A stretch of DNA of 64,000 bases from an uncultured Porphyromonadaceae bacterium (GCA_900544305.1 UQUV01000011.1:1-64000), one strand, 5' to 3'. Counted from the first letter of the stretch, positions 15,953-25,550 are shown. Translations and numbers: made by a program. Notes: a model not told the origin generated them from the letters alone.

Positions 15953-18586
15953 ATGAAAATTAAAAATTTTTTACTGGGAATGTTAGCAATCAGTAATATG
16001 TCTATTTTTGCTGAGAACATTCATAATCCAGTTTTGCCAAATGTTGCGGATGCAGGAGTCTTAAAATACAATGGTAAATATTATATTGGCGGTGTTAATA
16101 CATTTGGTGATTTTTATGTTTCAGAAGATTTGGTTAATTGGGAAGGGCCGGTTCATGTCGTGACGATGGACAATGACTGGACTAAAGGAACCGGAGCTAA
16201 GAATAATCAAATTCATGCTAATGATATGCTGTATCATAATGGTGAATTTCATTTATATTGGTCAGTTAATTATTGGGGTAATGATCGTCATGCTGTTCAT
16301 ATTGTCCATGCTCAAAGCGGCAATGTGACAGGTCCGTATGAAGAACCTGAAAAGCGTTGGTGGATGGATAACCGCATTGATCCAAAAATTTTTAAAGATG
16401 ACGATGGACAATTGTATATGTATATGGTTCGTTTTACTGACGGCAATACAATATGGGGTCGTAAAATGAAAAATTTACGAGAGTTTTCTGGAGAACCGGT
16501 CTGCCAGTTTGCATCTTTACCGGGTACATGGGAAACAATGGATAACAGAGTTGCGGAAGGTCCTTGGGTATTTAAGTACCGTGACCGTTATTATATGATG
16601 TATAATGCAAATCACACTGGGACAGAATGGGGAAACTACCAACTGGGAATTGCGGAGGCTGATTCACCTTTAGGTTTTCAACATGGTAATAAATATAGTT
16701 ATCCGGTATTAGGTTCTAATCAGACAGAATTAGAGGAAAATTATGTTGATGTTCTTCGTTATAGCATGATTTATACACCAAATTTTCTATATACGACCGA
16801 ACAACCGAAGGGAGAATGGATGAGTGCCGGATATGATGCGTCATCTTGGAAATCCGGTTCTTGCGGATTTGCGTCGAATGAAATAAAAGGTTCTACAGTC
16901 AAAAGGTATGGGACAAGTTGGAACACTCCATTTTTATGGTTACGTAAGTCGTTTAGAGTTGAGGATATTAATGATAATTTTGCATTAAGAGTAACTCATG
17001 ACGGTGCTACTAAGATTTATGTCAATGGCAAACTTATTTATGATAAGAAAGGACGTGACTATTGTATAGTAAATTTGAGTGAAAAACAAAAGAAAGCTTT
17101 TCTTCAAGGAGAAAATATTTTAGCTGTAGAGACATCTAAAGGGGCTTCTAATTATTTTGATGTTGCATTGTTTGATTTAAAGGATGATGTAGCAGATGAT
17201 ATATTATTTACTCCTGGACAACCGAATATCGTTCGTGGACCGAATGGGTTCGAATGGTGGCTAGTTTATATGGCGAATAAAAATAATGAACACAGAGGTC
17301 AACATATTGACAGAGTTCATTTTTTTGACAAGACACTTTTTGTGGATGGTATAACGGGTCCGAATACAAAAGGTTTTCATCCACTTCCTTCAAAACCAAC
17401 TTTCTCAAAAATGGAGGAAACTTCTTCTTTTGGAATTGTTCAAGATGTAGCTCCCTCAATGTCTTATTTGTTTGAAACCAATATTAAAACAGATAACGAT
17501 GCCGGTATAATAGCTTGGTGGATTGATGATGAAAACTTTATTCGGGTTGGATTGGATAAAAAATCAAATTCGTGTCGTTTGGACAAAAAGGAAAATGGAA
17601 AGAGCCAAAGTTATAATTATCCTTTGCCCGTGGATTTTCGATGGGGTGTTTACCACCAGTTGAAAATTGAGAGAAATGATGCAAATTTGAAAATTTGGTT
17701 AGATGAGATTCCTGTGTCTATAGACTCTTTGGAAACGATAATACCACAGGGCATTCGTGGTCAGTTTGGCGTTTTTGACTGCGACGGAGATGCATTGTTT
17801 GCCGGTAGTCTTGCGACAATTGGTTTTGATGATGTCAATATTTGTTTGAAGTCTGGAGAGGAAAGAATATTTGGTGAATTATTAAAAAACTATGAATACA
17901 GTTTCCAGTTATATGGTCTTTCGGATGAAAATATGGCAGGCAGTTATCCTCTGTATATAGATGAAAAGAATTATATTAAGGCTCTGTTTAACGGTAAAAC
18001 TGAACAATTGGATGTCATTTGCGTGAAGAAAGGTAAAACAAAATGGCTGAAATCATATCCATTGAGTAAAAAGAAAACAGTCTATCCTGATGTCAAATAT
18101 ACAGATTTTATTGAAAAAACTTACATGTTTAAAGCTCCTGTTTGGTTGGATTCAATATATATAAGTAGACATGACGCAGATAATAAGTCTCTTTTTGCCG
18201 ACAATATGTTTGAATATTTTGATATCGCATACTTGGAAAGCGGTGAATGGCATCCGTTAGAATCGCAAGCTACGGGTATAGATGCTCACCCTGCATACAA
18301 TTATTTGACAATCCCAAAACGGAAAGTTGAAGGCTTGCGTTTTATAAATAAAAATGCAACAGATTTACAACGGCATATTTATAGAATAAGGGTACATGAG
18401 CGTTTAAAAGAATCATATAATTTCCGTTCAGTTCGCAATGATGACATGTTGTATCTTTTTGTTGACGGAGAGGAAGTTGATGCTTTGAAGATTGATTTTG
18501 AAACATCAAAATTCGGTCTATGTTCAGATAACTATAATGCAGATTACAAAGGCATTATGTATTTTCATGTTAATAATGAACAGTAG
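15953..18586 (+). CDS. Large GH43-family enzyme with inserted sugar-binding domain
   Basis: An 877-residue secreted protein. The GH43 five-bladed propeller begins after the signal peptide, with catalytic base Asp33 (VADAGVLKYNGKYY), pKa-modulating Asp143 (IDPKIFKDDDGQLYMY) and acid Glu202 (VAEGPWVFKYRDRYYMMY). After ~275 the propeller is interrupted by a ~135-residue jelly roll like the GH2 sugar-binding domain (GEWMSAGYDASSWKSG, FLWLRKSFRV, then KIYVNGKLIYD). It then resumes at ~415 with FTPGQPNIVRGPNGFEWW and GQHIDRVHFF. A C-terminal beta-sandwich of the kind seen in beta-xylosidases (~475-635) and an unassigned tail follow. Likely activity is exo-acting alpha-L-arabinofuranosidase or beta-xylosidase; linkage is unknown. 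Confidence 0.85.
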   Translation: MKIKNFLLGMLAISNMSIFAENIHNPVLPNVADAGVLKYNGKYYIGGVNTFGDFYVSEDLVNWEGPVHVVTMDNDWTKGTGAKNNQIHANDMLYHNGEFHLYWSVNYWGNDRHAVHIVHAQSGNVTGPYEEPEKRWWMDNRIDPKIFKDDDGQLYMYMVRFTDGNTIWGRKMKNLREFSGEPVCQFASLPGTWETMDNRVAEGPWVFKYRDRYYMMYNANHTGTEWGNYQLGIAEADSPLGFQHGNKYSYPVLGSNQTELEENYVDVLRYSMIYTPNFLYTTEQPKGEWMSAGYDASSWKSGSCGFASNEIKGSTVKRYGTSWNTPFLWLRKSFRVEDINDNFALRVTHDGATKIYVNGKLIYDKKGRDYCIVNLSEKQKKAFLQGENILAVETSKGASNYFDVALFDLKDDVADDILFTPGQPNIVRGPNGFEWWLVYMANKNNEHRGQHIDRVHFFDKTLFVDGITGPNTKGFHPLPSKPTFSKMEETSSFGIVQDVAPSMSYLFETNIKTDNDAGIIAWWIDDENFIRVGLDKKSNSCRLDKKENGKSQSYNYPLPVDFRWGVYHQLKIERNDANLKIWLDEIPVSIDSLETIIPQGIRGQFGVFDCDGDALFAGSLATIGFDDVNICLKSGEERIFGELLKNYEYSFQLYGLSDENMAGSYPLYIDEKNYIKALFNGKTEQLDVICVKKGKTKWLKSYPLSKKKTVYPDVKYTDFIEKTYMFKAPVWLDSIYISRHDADNKSLFADNMFEYFDIAYLESGEWHPLESQATGIDAHPAYNYLTIPKRKVEGLRFINKNATDLQRHIYRIRVHERLKESYNFRSVRNDDMLYLFVDGEEVDALKIDFETSKFGLCSDNYNADYKGIMYFHVNNEQ

Positions 18587-18611
18587 AAATACAGAATATC
18601 AATAGGAAAAG

Positions 18612-18645
18612 AATGGTACGAGGTTTAGAAAAACTTCGTACCATT
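18612..18645 (+). terminator. Terminator-like hairpin after large GH43
   Basis: AATGGTACGAGGTTT pairs with AAACTTCGTACCATT over 15 positions (one G-T) around AGAA. The bases after it (GTTCATATTCTTG) are only moderately T-rich. Confidence 0.7.
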
Positions 18646-18655
18646 GTTCATATTC

Positions 18656-18689
18656 TTGTTACGACTTTCAATGCTTTTCACTATTTTTG
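18656..18689 (+). promoter_or_regulatory. Promoter of hybrid two-component regulator
   Basis: A TTG (18656-18658) and TATTTTTG (18682-18689) fit the Bacteroidetes -33/-7 consensus with a slightly long 23-bp spacer. The -7 box covers an in-frame TTG that could otherwise be taken as the start, so translation most likely begins at ATG 18705. Confidence 0.55.
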
Positions 18690-18704
18690 ATAAAAAATAC
18701 TCTT

Positions 18705-21700
18705 ATGCAGAAATTTAGTAGTGTTTTATTGATTTTGACATTTTTGCTAATGGGCTGTTTTGTTGCGGTTAGTGGAAGTGATTATCGTTTTGTTCATATA
18801 ACCAGTAAAGAGGGATTGCCCCATCAGCAGGTTGAAGCGATGGCTTTTGATAATAAGGGCTATTTGTGGATTGGCACTCGAAACGGGTTGTCTCGTTATG
18901 ATGGTTATTCTATCAAAACTTATTATAACGATCCATCTGATTCAACATCTCTTTGTCATAATTTTGTTAGGGCTTTGTATTTTGATTCTAAAAACAGATT
19001 GTGGATAGGTACACCAAAGGGCATTTGCCGTTTTCAAGAGGATTCTGAGGATTTTAAGGTATATCGCACTACTGATGTTGCTACTATTATTGAAAATGTG
19101 AATGGTCGAGTATTTTGCTCAGGAGCGGAATTGTATGTTTACGATGAGAAGAGAGATGATTTCGAACTGATAAAACGAAGTAATCCCGAATATGTAGTAT
19201 CTATGGCTGCAGATGTAAAGGGTCGATTGTTTGTGGCAACAAATAGTTCAATATCTTACTATGACTCGTCTCTTTCGAAAACTACACAAATTGATTCAAA
19301 ATATTTTGCGGATTTCTTGACAGGGGTTGATGGTATTGTTCCGTTAAAATTTGATGAAAAAGGTAGGTTGTGGGTTGGACGAAACGGAAAGGGAATCTCA
19401 TGTGTTGATTTGACAACAGGCGAGCAACGGATTTATGAAGCCGAAGTAATATCTGACGGCACTGTTAGAGTTATCGCTGAAGACCATGAGAATAATATTT
19501 GGTTGGGTACGGAGAAAGGTATAACGGTAATTGAACCGGATGGGAATATTGATATTATACGTCAAAATTTTGTGGATAAAAATAAATTGAATGATAATGC
19601 CATTTATTCAATTATAGCAGACAAGAATGATAATATTTGGATAGGAACTTATTTTGGTGGAATTAATATATTATTGAAAAATAATGATTTGTTTAAATGG
19701 ATAGAGCCTGGGTATTCGAATCAGAATGTTCGCGGAAAAGCTGTGCGGGAGATGATAGAATTGCAGAATGGCTTTCTTTGGATTGCTACGGAAGATGGTG
19801 GTATTAACATATATGATAAAAATAAGAATCAGATTGAACCATTTGACCGTATCCCTGATTTAGGACACAATGTTCATTGTTTGTATTTTGATAAAACGAC
19901 AGATGAACTTTGGATAGGAACGTTTCGTAATGGATTGTTTTGTTACAATCTGAAAACTGGAAGATATGAACGTTATTTGCCGGGAGAGCGTACAGGGTTG
20001 GAATCGGATGCTATTTTTTCAATAACAAAACAAGGTGAAAAATTGTGGGTTGGAACAACTCATGGATTGCGTTATTTTGATATTTTACAGAAAAAATTTT
20101 GTAAAGTGAATCATCCGATATTAGACACTTTTTTTATTTATTGTCTATTGGTTGACAGTGATGGTAATTTATGGGTCGGTACTAACAATCAAGGGTTATA
20201 TTGTATTGATAGCTCTACTAATGAAATTAAGGGATGGACAGCTGATTCACAGACAAATTTAGGAGATGACTACATAACTTGTCTTTATCAGGACTCAAAT
20301 AATAAAATATGGTTGGGTACTAATAATGACGGATTACATTACATAGATCCTCTTGATTTAAAAATTAAATCGTTGGATAACGAGCTGTCATTATTTCGAA
20401 ATTCTATTTGTAGTATAATTGAAGATAAAATCGGTAATTTGTGGGTCAGTACCAGTCGTGGATTGTATAAATATAATATTCGAGAGAAGAAATTGATTAG
20501 ATATACAACCGAAGATGGACTTCCTACTAACCAATTTAATTTCGATTCGTCTATTTTGGCTCAAGATGGCAAATTATATTGGGGTAGTGTCAATGGGTTG
20601 ATTGCTTTTGATCCGGAAGTCCTAAAAAGTAATAAAGGACCATTTCCTGTTCATTTAGGACATTTGACAATAGATAATGAAGTGATAACTGTAAACAGTG
20701 AAAATTCTCCACTTACTGCTGCTCTTGATGATATGGATACGATTGTATTGTCTTACGATCAGTCGCGATCATTTAGTATTGATTATCTGGCAGTTTCTTT
20801 GGATAATGCGCGCTCTTTGGAATATCAGGTATGTTTGGAGGGGGTTGACAAAGGTTGGCGAAATGCTGGGCAGGAGCGGAAGTTCGTTGGTTTGAAACTT
20901 TCTCCGGGAACCTATCGTTTGAAAATTAGGGCGAATAATTCAAATGTTGGATGGGAAAATGCGCCAGTAAAAGTTTTGACTATTGTGATTCGCCCACCAT
21001 TCTATCTTTCAATATGGGCATACATTATTTATGTGCTGATATTGATTGCGTTGTTATTTATTGCATACCGTATTTTCTCAATTCGTTTGCATGAGAAAAA
21101 TGCTATAAGAATGGCTAAAATTGAAAAAGATAAATTGGAGGAGATGAATAAGGAAAAAATCGAATTTTTTACAACAGTGTCTCATGAGTTAAAAACTCCA
21201 TTGTCTTTGATAGTAGCACCTCTAAAATATATTTCCCAACAGAAAGAATTGGGAGAAGAATCCGAGAAGCGGTTGGAGATTGCAATTAAGAACACTAACA
21301 AAATGGTGGGAATTATTGATGAATTGGTTACTTTCAATAAAGTGGAATCGGGAAATTCCCAGTTCTTTTTGCAGGAAGGAAATCCTTTGGATTTTATAGA
21401 AAATACAGCAATGTTGTTTAAAGAAAATGCTGAGCAAAAAAATATATCGCTTTTTATACATTGTGAAAATAACGGTGAGGATGTTTGGTTTTCTCCGCTT
21501 TATGTTGAACGAATTACGAACAATTTGCTTTCGAATGCTTTGAAATTTACTCCGGCGAATGGAAAAGTTGTTGTTAAAGCAGAGATTCTGAATAAACTTG
21601 ATGGTTATATTTATTTACGTATTGAGGTAAGTGATACAGGCATAGGTATAGTAAAAGAAGAAATTCAAAATATTTTCTCAAAATATTATCAAACGAAACG

Positions 21701-22748
21701 AGGACATAATGTAAACAATAAAGGTTGGGGGATTGGATTGGCATTGGTTAAGAGGTTGACGGAAATACATAAAGGTTCAATTTCTGTTGATAGCACTATA
21801 GGAAAGGGCAGTTCTTTTGTCGTATATTTAAATGTTTCGGCAGAGGCGTTCGATCCTAAGGTGTGTATTAGTGGAGATAAGACGATTGTTCCTCTTAGCA
21901 AATATGTCTATGATGAACCATCCGATTCTGGTAATTCTGAGAAAACAGATTCCGATGTGGTTGTGAAAGATGATAAATTATCGATTTTGATTGTTGAAGA
22001 TAACAAGGAATTGTTGCAGTTCTTGGTGGACTATTTTTCATCTGGTTATAATGTATATACTGCAGAAAACGGAGCAGAGGCATTGGAGGTTGCACATAAA
22101 TCCCCAATACAATTTGTTGTTTCTGATGTAATGATGCCTGTAATGGATGGATTTGTGCTGTGTCAGACTTTGAAAAACGATATACAAACGTCTCATATTC
22201 CTGTCATTTTGTTGACTGCAAAAAATGATACGGAGGATGTTGTTAAAGGATATGAAAGTGGTGCAGAGGCGTATGTCCCGAAACCTTTTGATCCTCAAAT
22301 TTTGGAGTTGCAAATGAAAAATATTATGAGGACTCGTAGAATGCAGCAGGAACAAATAATCAATGCCGAGAATCCAGACATGGAAGAAACTTCATTGAGT
22401 AAATTTGATAAAGAGTTTATTAGCCAGATAAACGAATTGATTGATGAAAATTTGGATAATAATGATTTTTCAATCACATTTATAACTCAACAACTGGGAA
22501 TAAGCCGCAGCCTACTTCATGTTAAAATGAAGAATTTGTTGAATATTTCAACTGGTGACTATATACGAAAAAAACGATTGAATAAAGCCTGTTCATTTTT
22601 GGAAGAAGGATACAATGTGTCCGAGACTGCATACCGGACCGGATTTTCTGACCCGAATTATTTTTCTAAAACCTTTAAGAAAGAGTTCGGAATGACACCG
22701 ACAGAGTATTTAGATAGTAAAAAGGTGCAAGCTAATAAATCGAAGTGA
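18705..22748 (+). CDS. Hybrid two-component system sensor/regulator (HTCS)
   Basis: A 1347-residue inner-membrane protein joining sensor, kinase and transcription factor in one chain, the usual PUL activator. After the signal segment come two seven-bladed Reg_prop propellers (~25-660; repeats such as KGYLWIGTRNGLSRYDG), a Y_Y_Y domain (~670-765) and one membrane helix (~768-790). HisKA contains TTVSHELKTPL with phospho-His827. The HATPase N and G boxes are NNLLSNALKFTP and SDTGIGI. The receiver has phospho-acceptor Asp1141 (VVSDVMMPVMDG), and the AraC-type HTH ends the protein (ETAYRTGFSDPNYFSKTFKKEFG). It should bind a PUL-derived oligosaccharide in the periplasm and switch on the operon. 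ATG 18705 is preferred to TTG 18687, which lies inside the -7 box. Confidence 0.96.
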   Translation: MQKFSSVLLILTFLLMGCFVAVSGSDYRFVHITSKEGLPHQQVEAMAFDNKGYLWIGTRNGLSRYDGYSIKTYYNDPSDSTSLCHNFVRALYFDSKNRLWIGTPKGICRFQEDSEDFKVYRTTDVATIIENVNGRVFCSGAELYVYDEKRDDFELIKRSNPEYVVSMAADVKGRLFVATNSSISYYDSSLSKTTQIDSKYFADFLTGVDGIVPLKFDEKGRLWVGRNGKGISCVDLTTGEQRIYEAEVISDGTVRVIAEDHENNIWLGTEKGITVIEPDGNIDIIRQNFVDKNKLNDNAIYSIIADKNDNIWIGTYFGGINILLKNNDLFKWIEPGYSNQNVRGKAVREMIELQNGFLWIATEDGGINIYDKNKNQIEPFDRIPDLGHNVHCLYFDKTTDELWIGTFRNGLFCYNLKTGRYERYLPGERTGLESDAIFSITKQGEKLWVGTTHGLRYFDILQKKFCKVNHPILDTFFIYCLLVDSDGNLWVGTNNQGLYCIDSSTNEIKGWTADSQTNLGDDYITCLYQDSNNKIWLGTNNDGLHYIDPLDLKIKSLDNELSLFRNSICSIIEDKIGNLWVSTSRGLYKYNIREKKLIRYTTEDGLPTNQFNFDSSILAQDGKLYWGSVNGLIAFDPEVLKSNKGPFPVHLGHLTIDNEVITVNSENSPLTAALDDMDTIVLSYDQSRSFSIDYLAVSLDNARSLEYQVCLEGVDKGWRNAGQERKFVGLKLSPGTYRLKIRANNSNVGWENAPVKVLTIVIRPPFYLSIWAYIIYVLILIALLFIAYRIFSIRLHEKNAIRMAKIEKDKLEEMNKEKIEFFTTVSHELKTPLSLIVAPLKYISQQKELGEESEKRLEIAIKNTNKMVGIIDELVTFNKVESGNSQFFLQEGNPLDFIENTAMLFKENAEQKNISLFIHCENNGEDVWFSPLYVERITNNLLSNALKFTPANGKVVVKAEILNKLDGYIYLRIEVSDTGIGIVKEEIQNIFSKYYQTKRGHNVNNKGWGIGLALVKRLTEIHKGSISVDSTIGKGSSFVVYLNVSAEAFDPKVCISGDKTIVPLSKYVYDEPSDSGNSEKTDSDVVVKDDKLSILIVEDNKELLQFLVDYFSSGYNVYTAENGAEALEVAHKSPIQFVVSDVMMPVMDGFVLCQTLKNDIQTSHIPVILLTAKNDTEDVVKGYESGAEAYVPKPFDPQILELQMKNIMRTRRMQQEQIINAENPDMEETSLSKFDKEFISQINELIDENLDNNDFSITFITQQLGISRSLLHVKMKNLLNISTGDYIRKKRLNKACSFLEEGYNVSETAYRTGFSDPNYFSKTFKKEFGMTPTEYLDSKKVQANKSK

Positions 22749-22802
22749 ACAATTATCCTTGTTTTGTGGACATGTTTACCCTTAGAATGCTGTATAATAC
22801 GA

Positions 22803-22810
22803 TACTTTTG
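22803..22810 (+). promoter_or_regulatory. -7 box before epimerase gene
   Basis: TACTTTTG matches TAnnTTTG and lies 24 bases before the ATG. No good -33 TTTG is seen at standard spacing (a TTTA lies at 22775-22778), so the call is tentative. Confidence 0.4.
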
Positions 22811-22834
22811 CATATAAACTAATACAATATAATT

Positions 22835-23962
22835 ATGAAAAAACTATTCCTACCTATTATCCTGTTAGGCTTGCTGTCTTGCAAAAACGATGGCTCAGAC
22901 ATTATTTTAATGAATGCGGATAATTTTAAAACAACAATTGATGGTAAATCTGTAGATTTATATACTTTAAAGTCGGAAAGTGGAATGGTAATGCAAGTTA
23001 CCAATTTTGGCGCTCATGTCGTTTCACTGTGGACTGCAGATAATAAAGGTGCGTTTGATGACGTGGTTTTAGGTCATAAGTCCTTAGATGAGTATATGAA
23101 TTATAAAGGTGAGCGTTTTATTGGCTGTGTGGTTGGACGCTATGCCAATAGAATTGCAGATGGAAAGTTTGTGATTGATAGTATTGTTTACAATGTTCCG
23201 AAGAATAATAACGGACAAAGTTTGCATGGTGGTTTAAAAGGTTTGGATCAGGTTGTTTGGAATGTAGACACTGTAGGTTCTGATATGATTCGTTTGTCAT
23301 ATTTGTCTCCGGATGGAGAGGAGGGGTATCCTGGTAATTTAGCTATACAGATGACATATTCCTTGACAGCTGATAATGCTTTTAAAATAGAATATTCGGC
23401 TACAACTGATAAGTCAACTTTTGTAAATTTGTCAAATCATAGCTTTTTTAATTTGAAAGGTGAAGGAAATGGTACTATTAATGATCATTTGTTGGCTATA
23501 AATGCAGATTCTATTACTCCTATTGATGAAGTTATGATTCCAACTGGAGAATTGATGTCTGTTGATGGAACTCCTTTTGATTTTAGACACGCACAACTTA
23601 TAGGACAACGTGTGAATGAAGAAAATGAACAATTGAAAAATGGTAGTGGGTATGATCATAATTGGGTATTGAATAAGCAGATGCCAGGTGCTATTGAATT
23701 AGCAGCTTCTGTTTATGAGCCACAGAGTGGTCGTCTTTTAGAGGTTTATACCGATCAGCCTGGTTTGCAATTTTATGGAGGAAATTTCTTCGATGGAACT
23801 GGGAATGGAAAATATGGTGCTACGTACAATTACCGTGAAGCATTCGCATTGGAAACGCAGAAATTCCCTGATAGCCCGAATCAACCGAATTTCCCATCAA
23901 CACTATTAAAACCGGGAGAAGTTTATCATCATGTTTGTATATATAAATTTTCTGTAAAATAA
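22835..23962 (+). CDS. galM: Aldose 1-epimerase (mutarotase) lipoprotein
   Basis: A 375-residue GalM-family enzyme that interconverts alpha and beta anomers of free aldoses. The lipobox LLSC makes it a lipoprotein (Cys18), so it is probably anchored in the periplasm or outer membrane. The family landmarks are present: TNFGAHVVSLWTAD, GCVVGRYANRIADGKF, NGQSLHGGLKGLDQVVWN, the catalytic acid His202 in LSNHSFFNL, and the catalytic base Glu340 in AFALETQKFPDSPNQP. In a PUL it would convert sugars released by retaining or inverting hydrolases into the form taken up or phosphorylated. It has its own -7 box and sits between the regulator and the last GH43. Confidence 0.93.
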   Translation: MKKLFLPIILLGLLSCKNDGSDIILMNADNFKTTIDGKSVDLYTLKSESGMVMQVTNFGAHVVSLWTADNKGAFDDVVLGHKSLDEYMNYKGERFIGCVVGRYANRIADGKFVIDSIVYNVPKNNNGQSLHGGLKGLDQVVWNVDTVGSDMIRLSYLSPDGEEGYPGNLAIQMTYSLTADNAFKIEYSATTDKSTFVNLSNHSFFNLKGEGNGTINDHLLAINADSITPIDEVMIPTGELMSVDGTPFDFRHAQLIGQRVNEENEQLKNGSGYDHNWVLNKQMPGAIELAASVYEPQSGRLLEVYTDQPGLQFYGGNFFDGTGNGKYGATYNYREAFALETQKFPDSPNQPNFPSTLLKPGEVYHHVCIYKFSVK

Positions 23963-23999
23963 TTAGAGGTTAATTGTTAACGCGGATAATTCATTATAT

Positions 24000-24971
24000 A
24001 TGAAAAATCAAATTTTTATATTTTTATTGTTGTCTTGTGTTTTTTCTGTGTATGCACAAGACGATGAGATTTATTTTGCGGATCCTACGATTTTTGTAGA
24101 AAATGGAAAATACTATATGACGGGGACAATCGGTAATGGACCAAAAGGATTTGCTCTTTTAGAATCTAAAGATTTGAAGCATTGGAATACATGTGATGGT
24201 TCTGCCTATTGTATGATATTAAGTCCAGGAACGACAACGTTTGGAACGGATATGTTTTGGGCTCCCCAAATTTTAAAAGATAATGGAAATTATTATTTAA
24301 CATATTCGGCAAATGAGCAAACAGCGTTGGTAAAATCGGAATCTTTATATGGTCCATATGTGGGGGTGACTTCAAATGTTCAGCCAATTGATGGCTCTGA
24401 AAAAAATATTGATTCATTCATTTTTAAAGATGATGACGGAACATATTATTTGTATCATGTGCGCTTTAATCATGGTAATTATATATGGGTCGCGGAATTT
24501 GATGTTGAAAAGGGCATAGTTAAATCAGAGACATTAAAACAGTGCCTTGATTATACTGAGAAATGGGAAAAGACAGATAACAATCTGTGGGATCCTATAA
24601 TGGAAGGGCCAACAGTGATAAAAATGGATGGAATGTATTATATGTTTTATTCGGCAAACCATTTTTTGAATAAAGATTATGCCGTTGGTTATGCAACAGC
24701 GAAATCTCCAATGGGTCCATGGACAAAATATGAAGGGAATCCGATTATTCATCGTAATATTGTGGGAGAAAATGGTTCAGGGCACGGTGACTTTTTTGTC
24801 GGTTTGGATGGTAAGCCTTATTACGTTTATCATGTCCATTATTCTGATACAGAAGCTACACCGCGTCGAACTCGTATCGTCCCATTGAAAATTAAAAAGA
24901 ATAAGCACAACGGCTTAAGAGAGATTTCTGTTGATGAAGATAATGTAATTGTACCAATTATTAGTAGATAA
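24000..24971 (+). CDS. Secreted single-domain GH43-family enzyme
   Basis: A 323-residue five-bladed propeller enzyme with a signal peptide ending near Ala19-Gln20. All three GH43 carboxylates are visible: Asp28 in FADPTIF, Asp138 in IDSFIFKDDDGTYYLY, and Glu202 in MEGPTVIKMDGMYYMFY. The final blade carries the conserved GHGDFFVGLDGKPYYVYH and RTRIVPLKI. There is no accessory domain, unlike the larger GH43 of the locus. Expected activity is on alpha-L-arabinofuranosyl or beta-D-xylosyl linkages; subfamily cannot be fixed by eye. It is the last gene of the PUL, 37 bases after the epimerase. Confidence 0.92.
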   Translation: MKNQIFIFLLLSCVFSVYAQDDEIYFADPTIFVENGKYYMTGTIGNGPKGFALLESKDLKHWNTCDGSAYCMILSPGTTTFGTDMFWAPQILKDNGNYYLTYSANEQTALVKSESLYGPYVGVTSNVQPIDGSEKNIDSFIFKDDDGTYYLYHVRFNHGNYIWVAEFDVEKGIVKSETLKQCLDYTEKWEKTDNNLWDPIMEGPTVIKMDGMYYMFYSANHFLNKDYAVGYATAKSPMGPWTKYEGNPIIHRNIVGENGSGHGDFFVGLDGKPYYVYHVHYSDTEATPRRTRIVPLKIKKNKHNGLREISVDEDNVIVPIISR

Positions 24972-25040
24972 GTACGTTGTGCAGGGTAGGATGTACATGC
25001 TTAAAATCGAAGCATACAACATGTGTTTTGGATGAGGTTG

Positions 25041-25077
25041 TAAAAACTGGGTAGAATTCATTTCTACCCAGTTTTTA
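25041..25077. terminator. Strong terminator at the end of the PUL
   Basis: CTGGGTAGAA pairs with TTCTACCCAG, with A-rich and T-rich flanks on either side, giving a hairpin that can work in both directions. It closes the PUL transcript. Confidence 0.9.
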
Positions 25078-25177
25078 GCATATATAATATTTTGTGTTAA
25101 TGCAAGATTTATCTGACACTTTGCATTTAAACAGGATGCTTCGTCTATTTGGTGAAAAAATGTCCGGTGTTGTTGCT

Positions 25178-25198
25178 TTTGGCTACCCTTTGGCTACC
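25178..25198. repeat. Tandem TTTGGCTACC direct repeat
   Basis: TTTGGCTACC occurs at 25178-25187 and again at 25189-25198, about 50 bases beyond the 3' end of tRNA-Leu. It may be a leftover of an integrase recombination site or promoter region; nothing proves this. Confidence 0.35.
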
Positions 25199-25208
25199 TG
25201 ATTAAATA

Positions 25209-25244
25209 CAAATGCCTTACAATCAAACGATTGCAAGGCATTTG
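25209..25244 (-). terminator. Terminator of tRNA-Leu
   Basis: CAAATGCCTT.CAATC pairs with GATTG.AAGGCATTTG (one A/C mismatch, loop AAAC) directly beyond the tRNA 3' end. On the minus strand the stem is followed by TATTTAAT. Confidence 0.8.
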
Positions 25245-25247
25245 TAG

Positions 25248-25331
25248 TACTCGGAGCGGGACTCGAACCCGCACAGCCGCAATGGCCAAAGGATTTTAAG
25301 TCCTTCGTGTCTACCATTCCACCATCCGAGC
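25248..25331 (-). tRNA. tRNA-Leu (anticodon UAA)
   Basis: Read on the minus strand, an 84-nt tRNA folds with acceptor GCTCGGA paired to TCCGAGT and T-arm GCGGG-TTCGAGT-CCCGC. The anticodon stem is AAGGA/TCCTT around a TAA anticodon (GGACTTAAAATCC), and a long variable arm (GGCCATTGCGGCT) is typical of class II tRNA-Leu. CCA is not encoded. Its 3' end faces the PUL, the usual orientation for tRNA-integrated islands. Confidence 0.95.
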
Positions 25332-25496
25332 CGCTATTTTCGTGCAGGGCACTTTTAGTGAAAAAGCGTGGCAAAGTTAATGATTCTATCCGGTATGTGC
25401 AAATTTTAATGTGTAAATTCTTGCTTTTGCAGGAAATAAGGCTTTGTATCGGTGGGTTATTGAAAATAAAAGTTAAATGTTGTAGTTATGAAATAT

Positions 25497-25509
25497 TTTC
25501 CCTAGGAAA
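25497..25509. promoter_or_regulatory. Operator 1, TTTCCCTAGGAAA
   Basis: The inverted repeat TTTCC-CTA-GGAAA lies immediately upstream of the -33 box. It differs by one central base from the copy at 25551-25563. The likely binder is the MarR protein encoded at the end of this operon. Confidence 0.65.
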
Positions 25510-25510
25510 A

Positions 25511-25542
25511 TTTGTCTGAATGGAAAATATGATTTACATTTG
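25511..25542 (+). promoter_or_regulatory. Promoter of redox operon
   Basis: TTTG (25511-25514), a 20-bp spacer and TACATTTG (25535-25542) are a full match to the Bacteroidetes sigma-ABfr consensus. Transcription should start near 25549, inside or beside operator 2. Confidence 0.8.
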
Positions 25543-25550
25543 CAATATAA

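Noticed and set aside
18687..18704. TTG start for the hybrid regulator
   Set aside because: The codon sits in the predicted -7 box; ATG 18705 gives a normal signal sequence.
25183..25374. A small - strand frame containing GSDGGMVDTKDLKSFG
   Set aside because: This is the well-known spurious translation of a tRNA-Leu gene.
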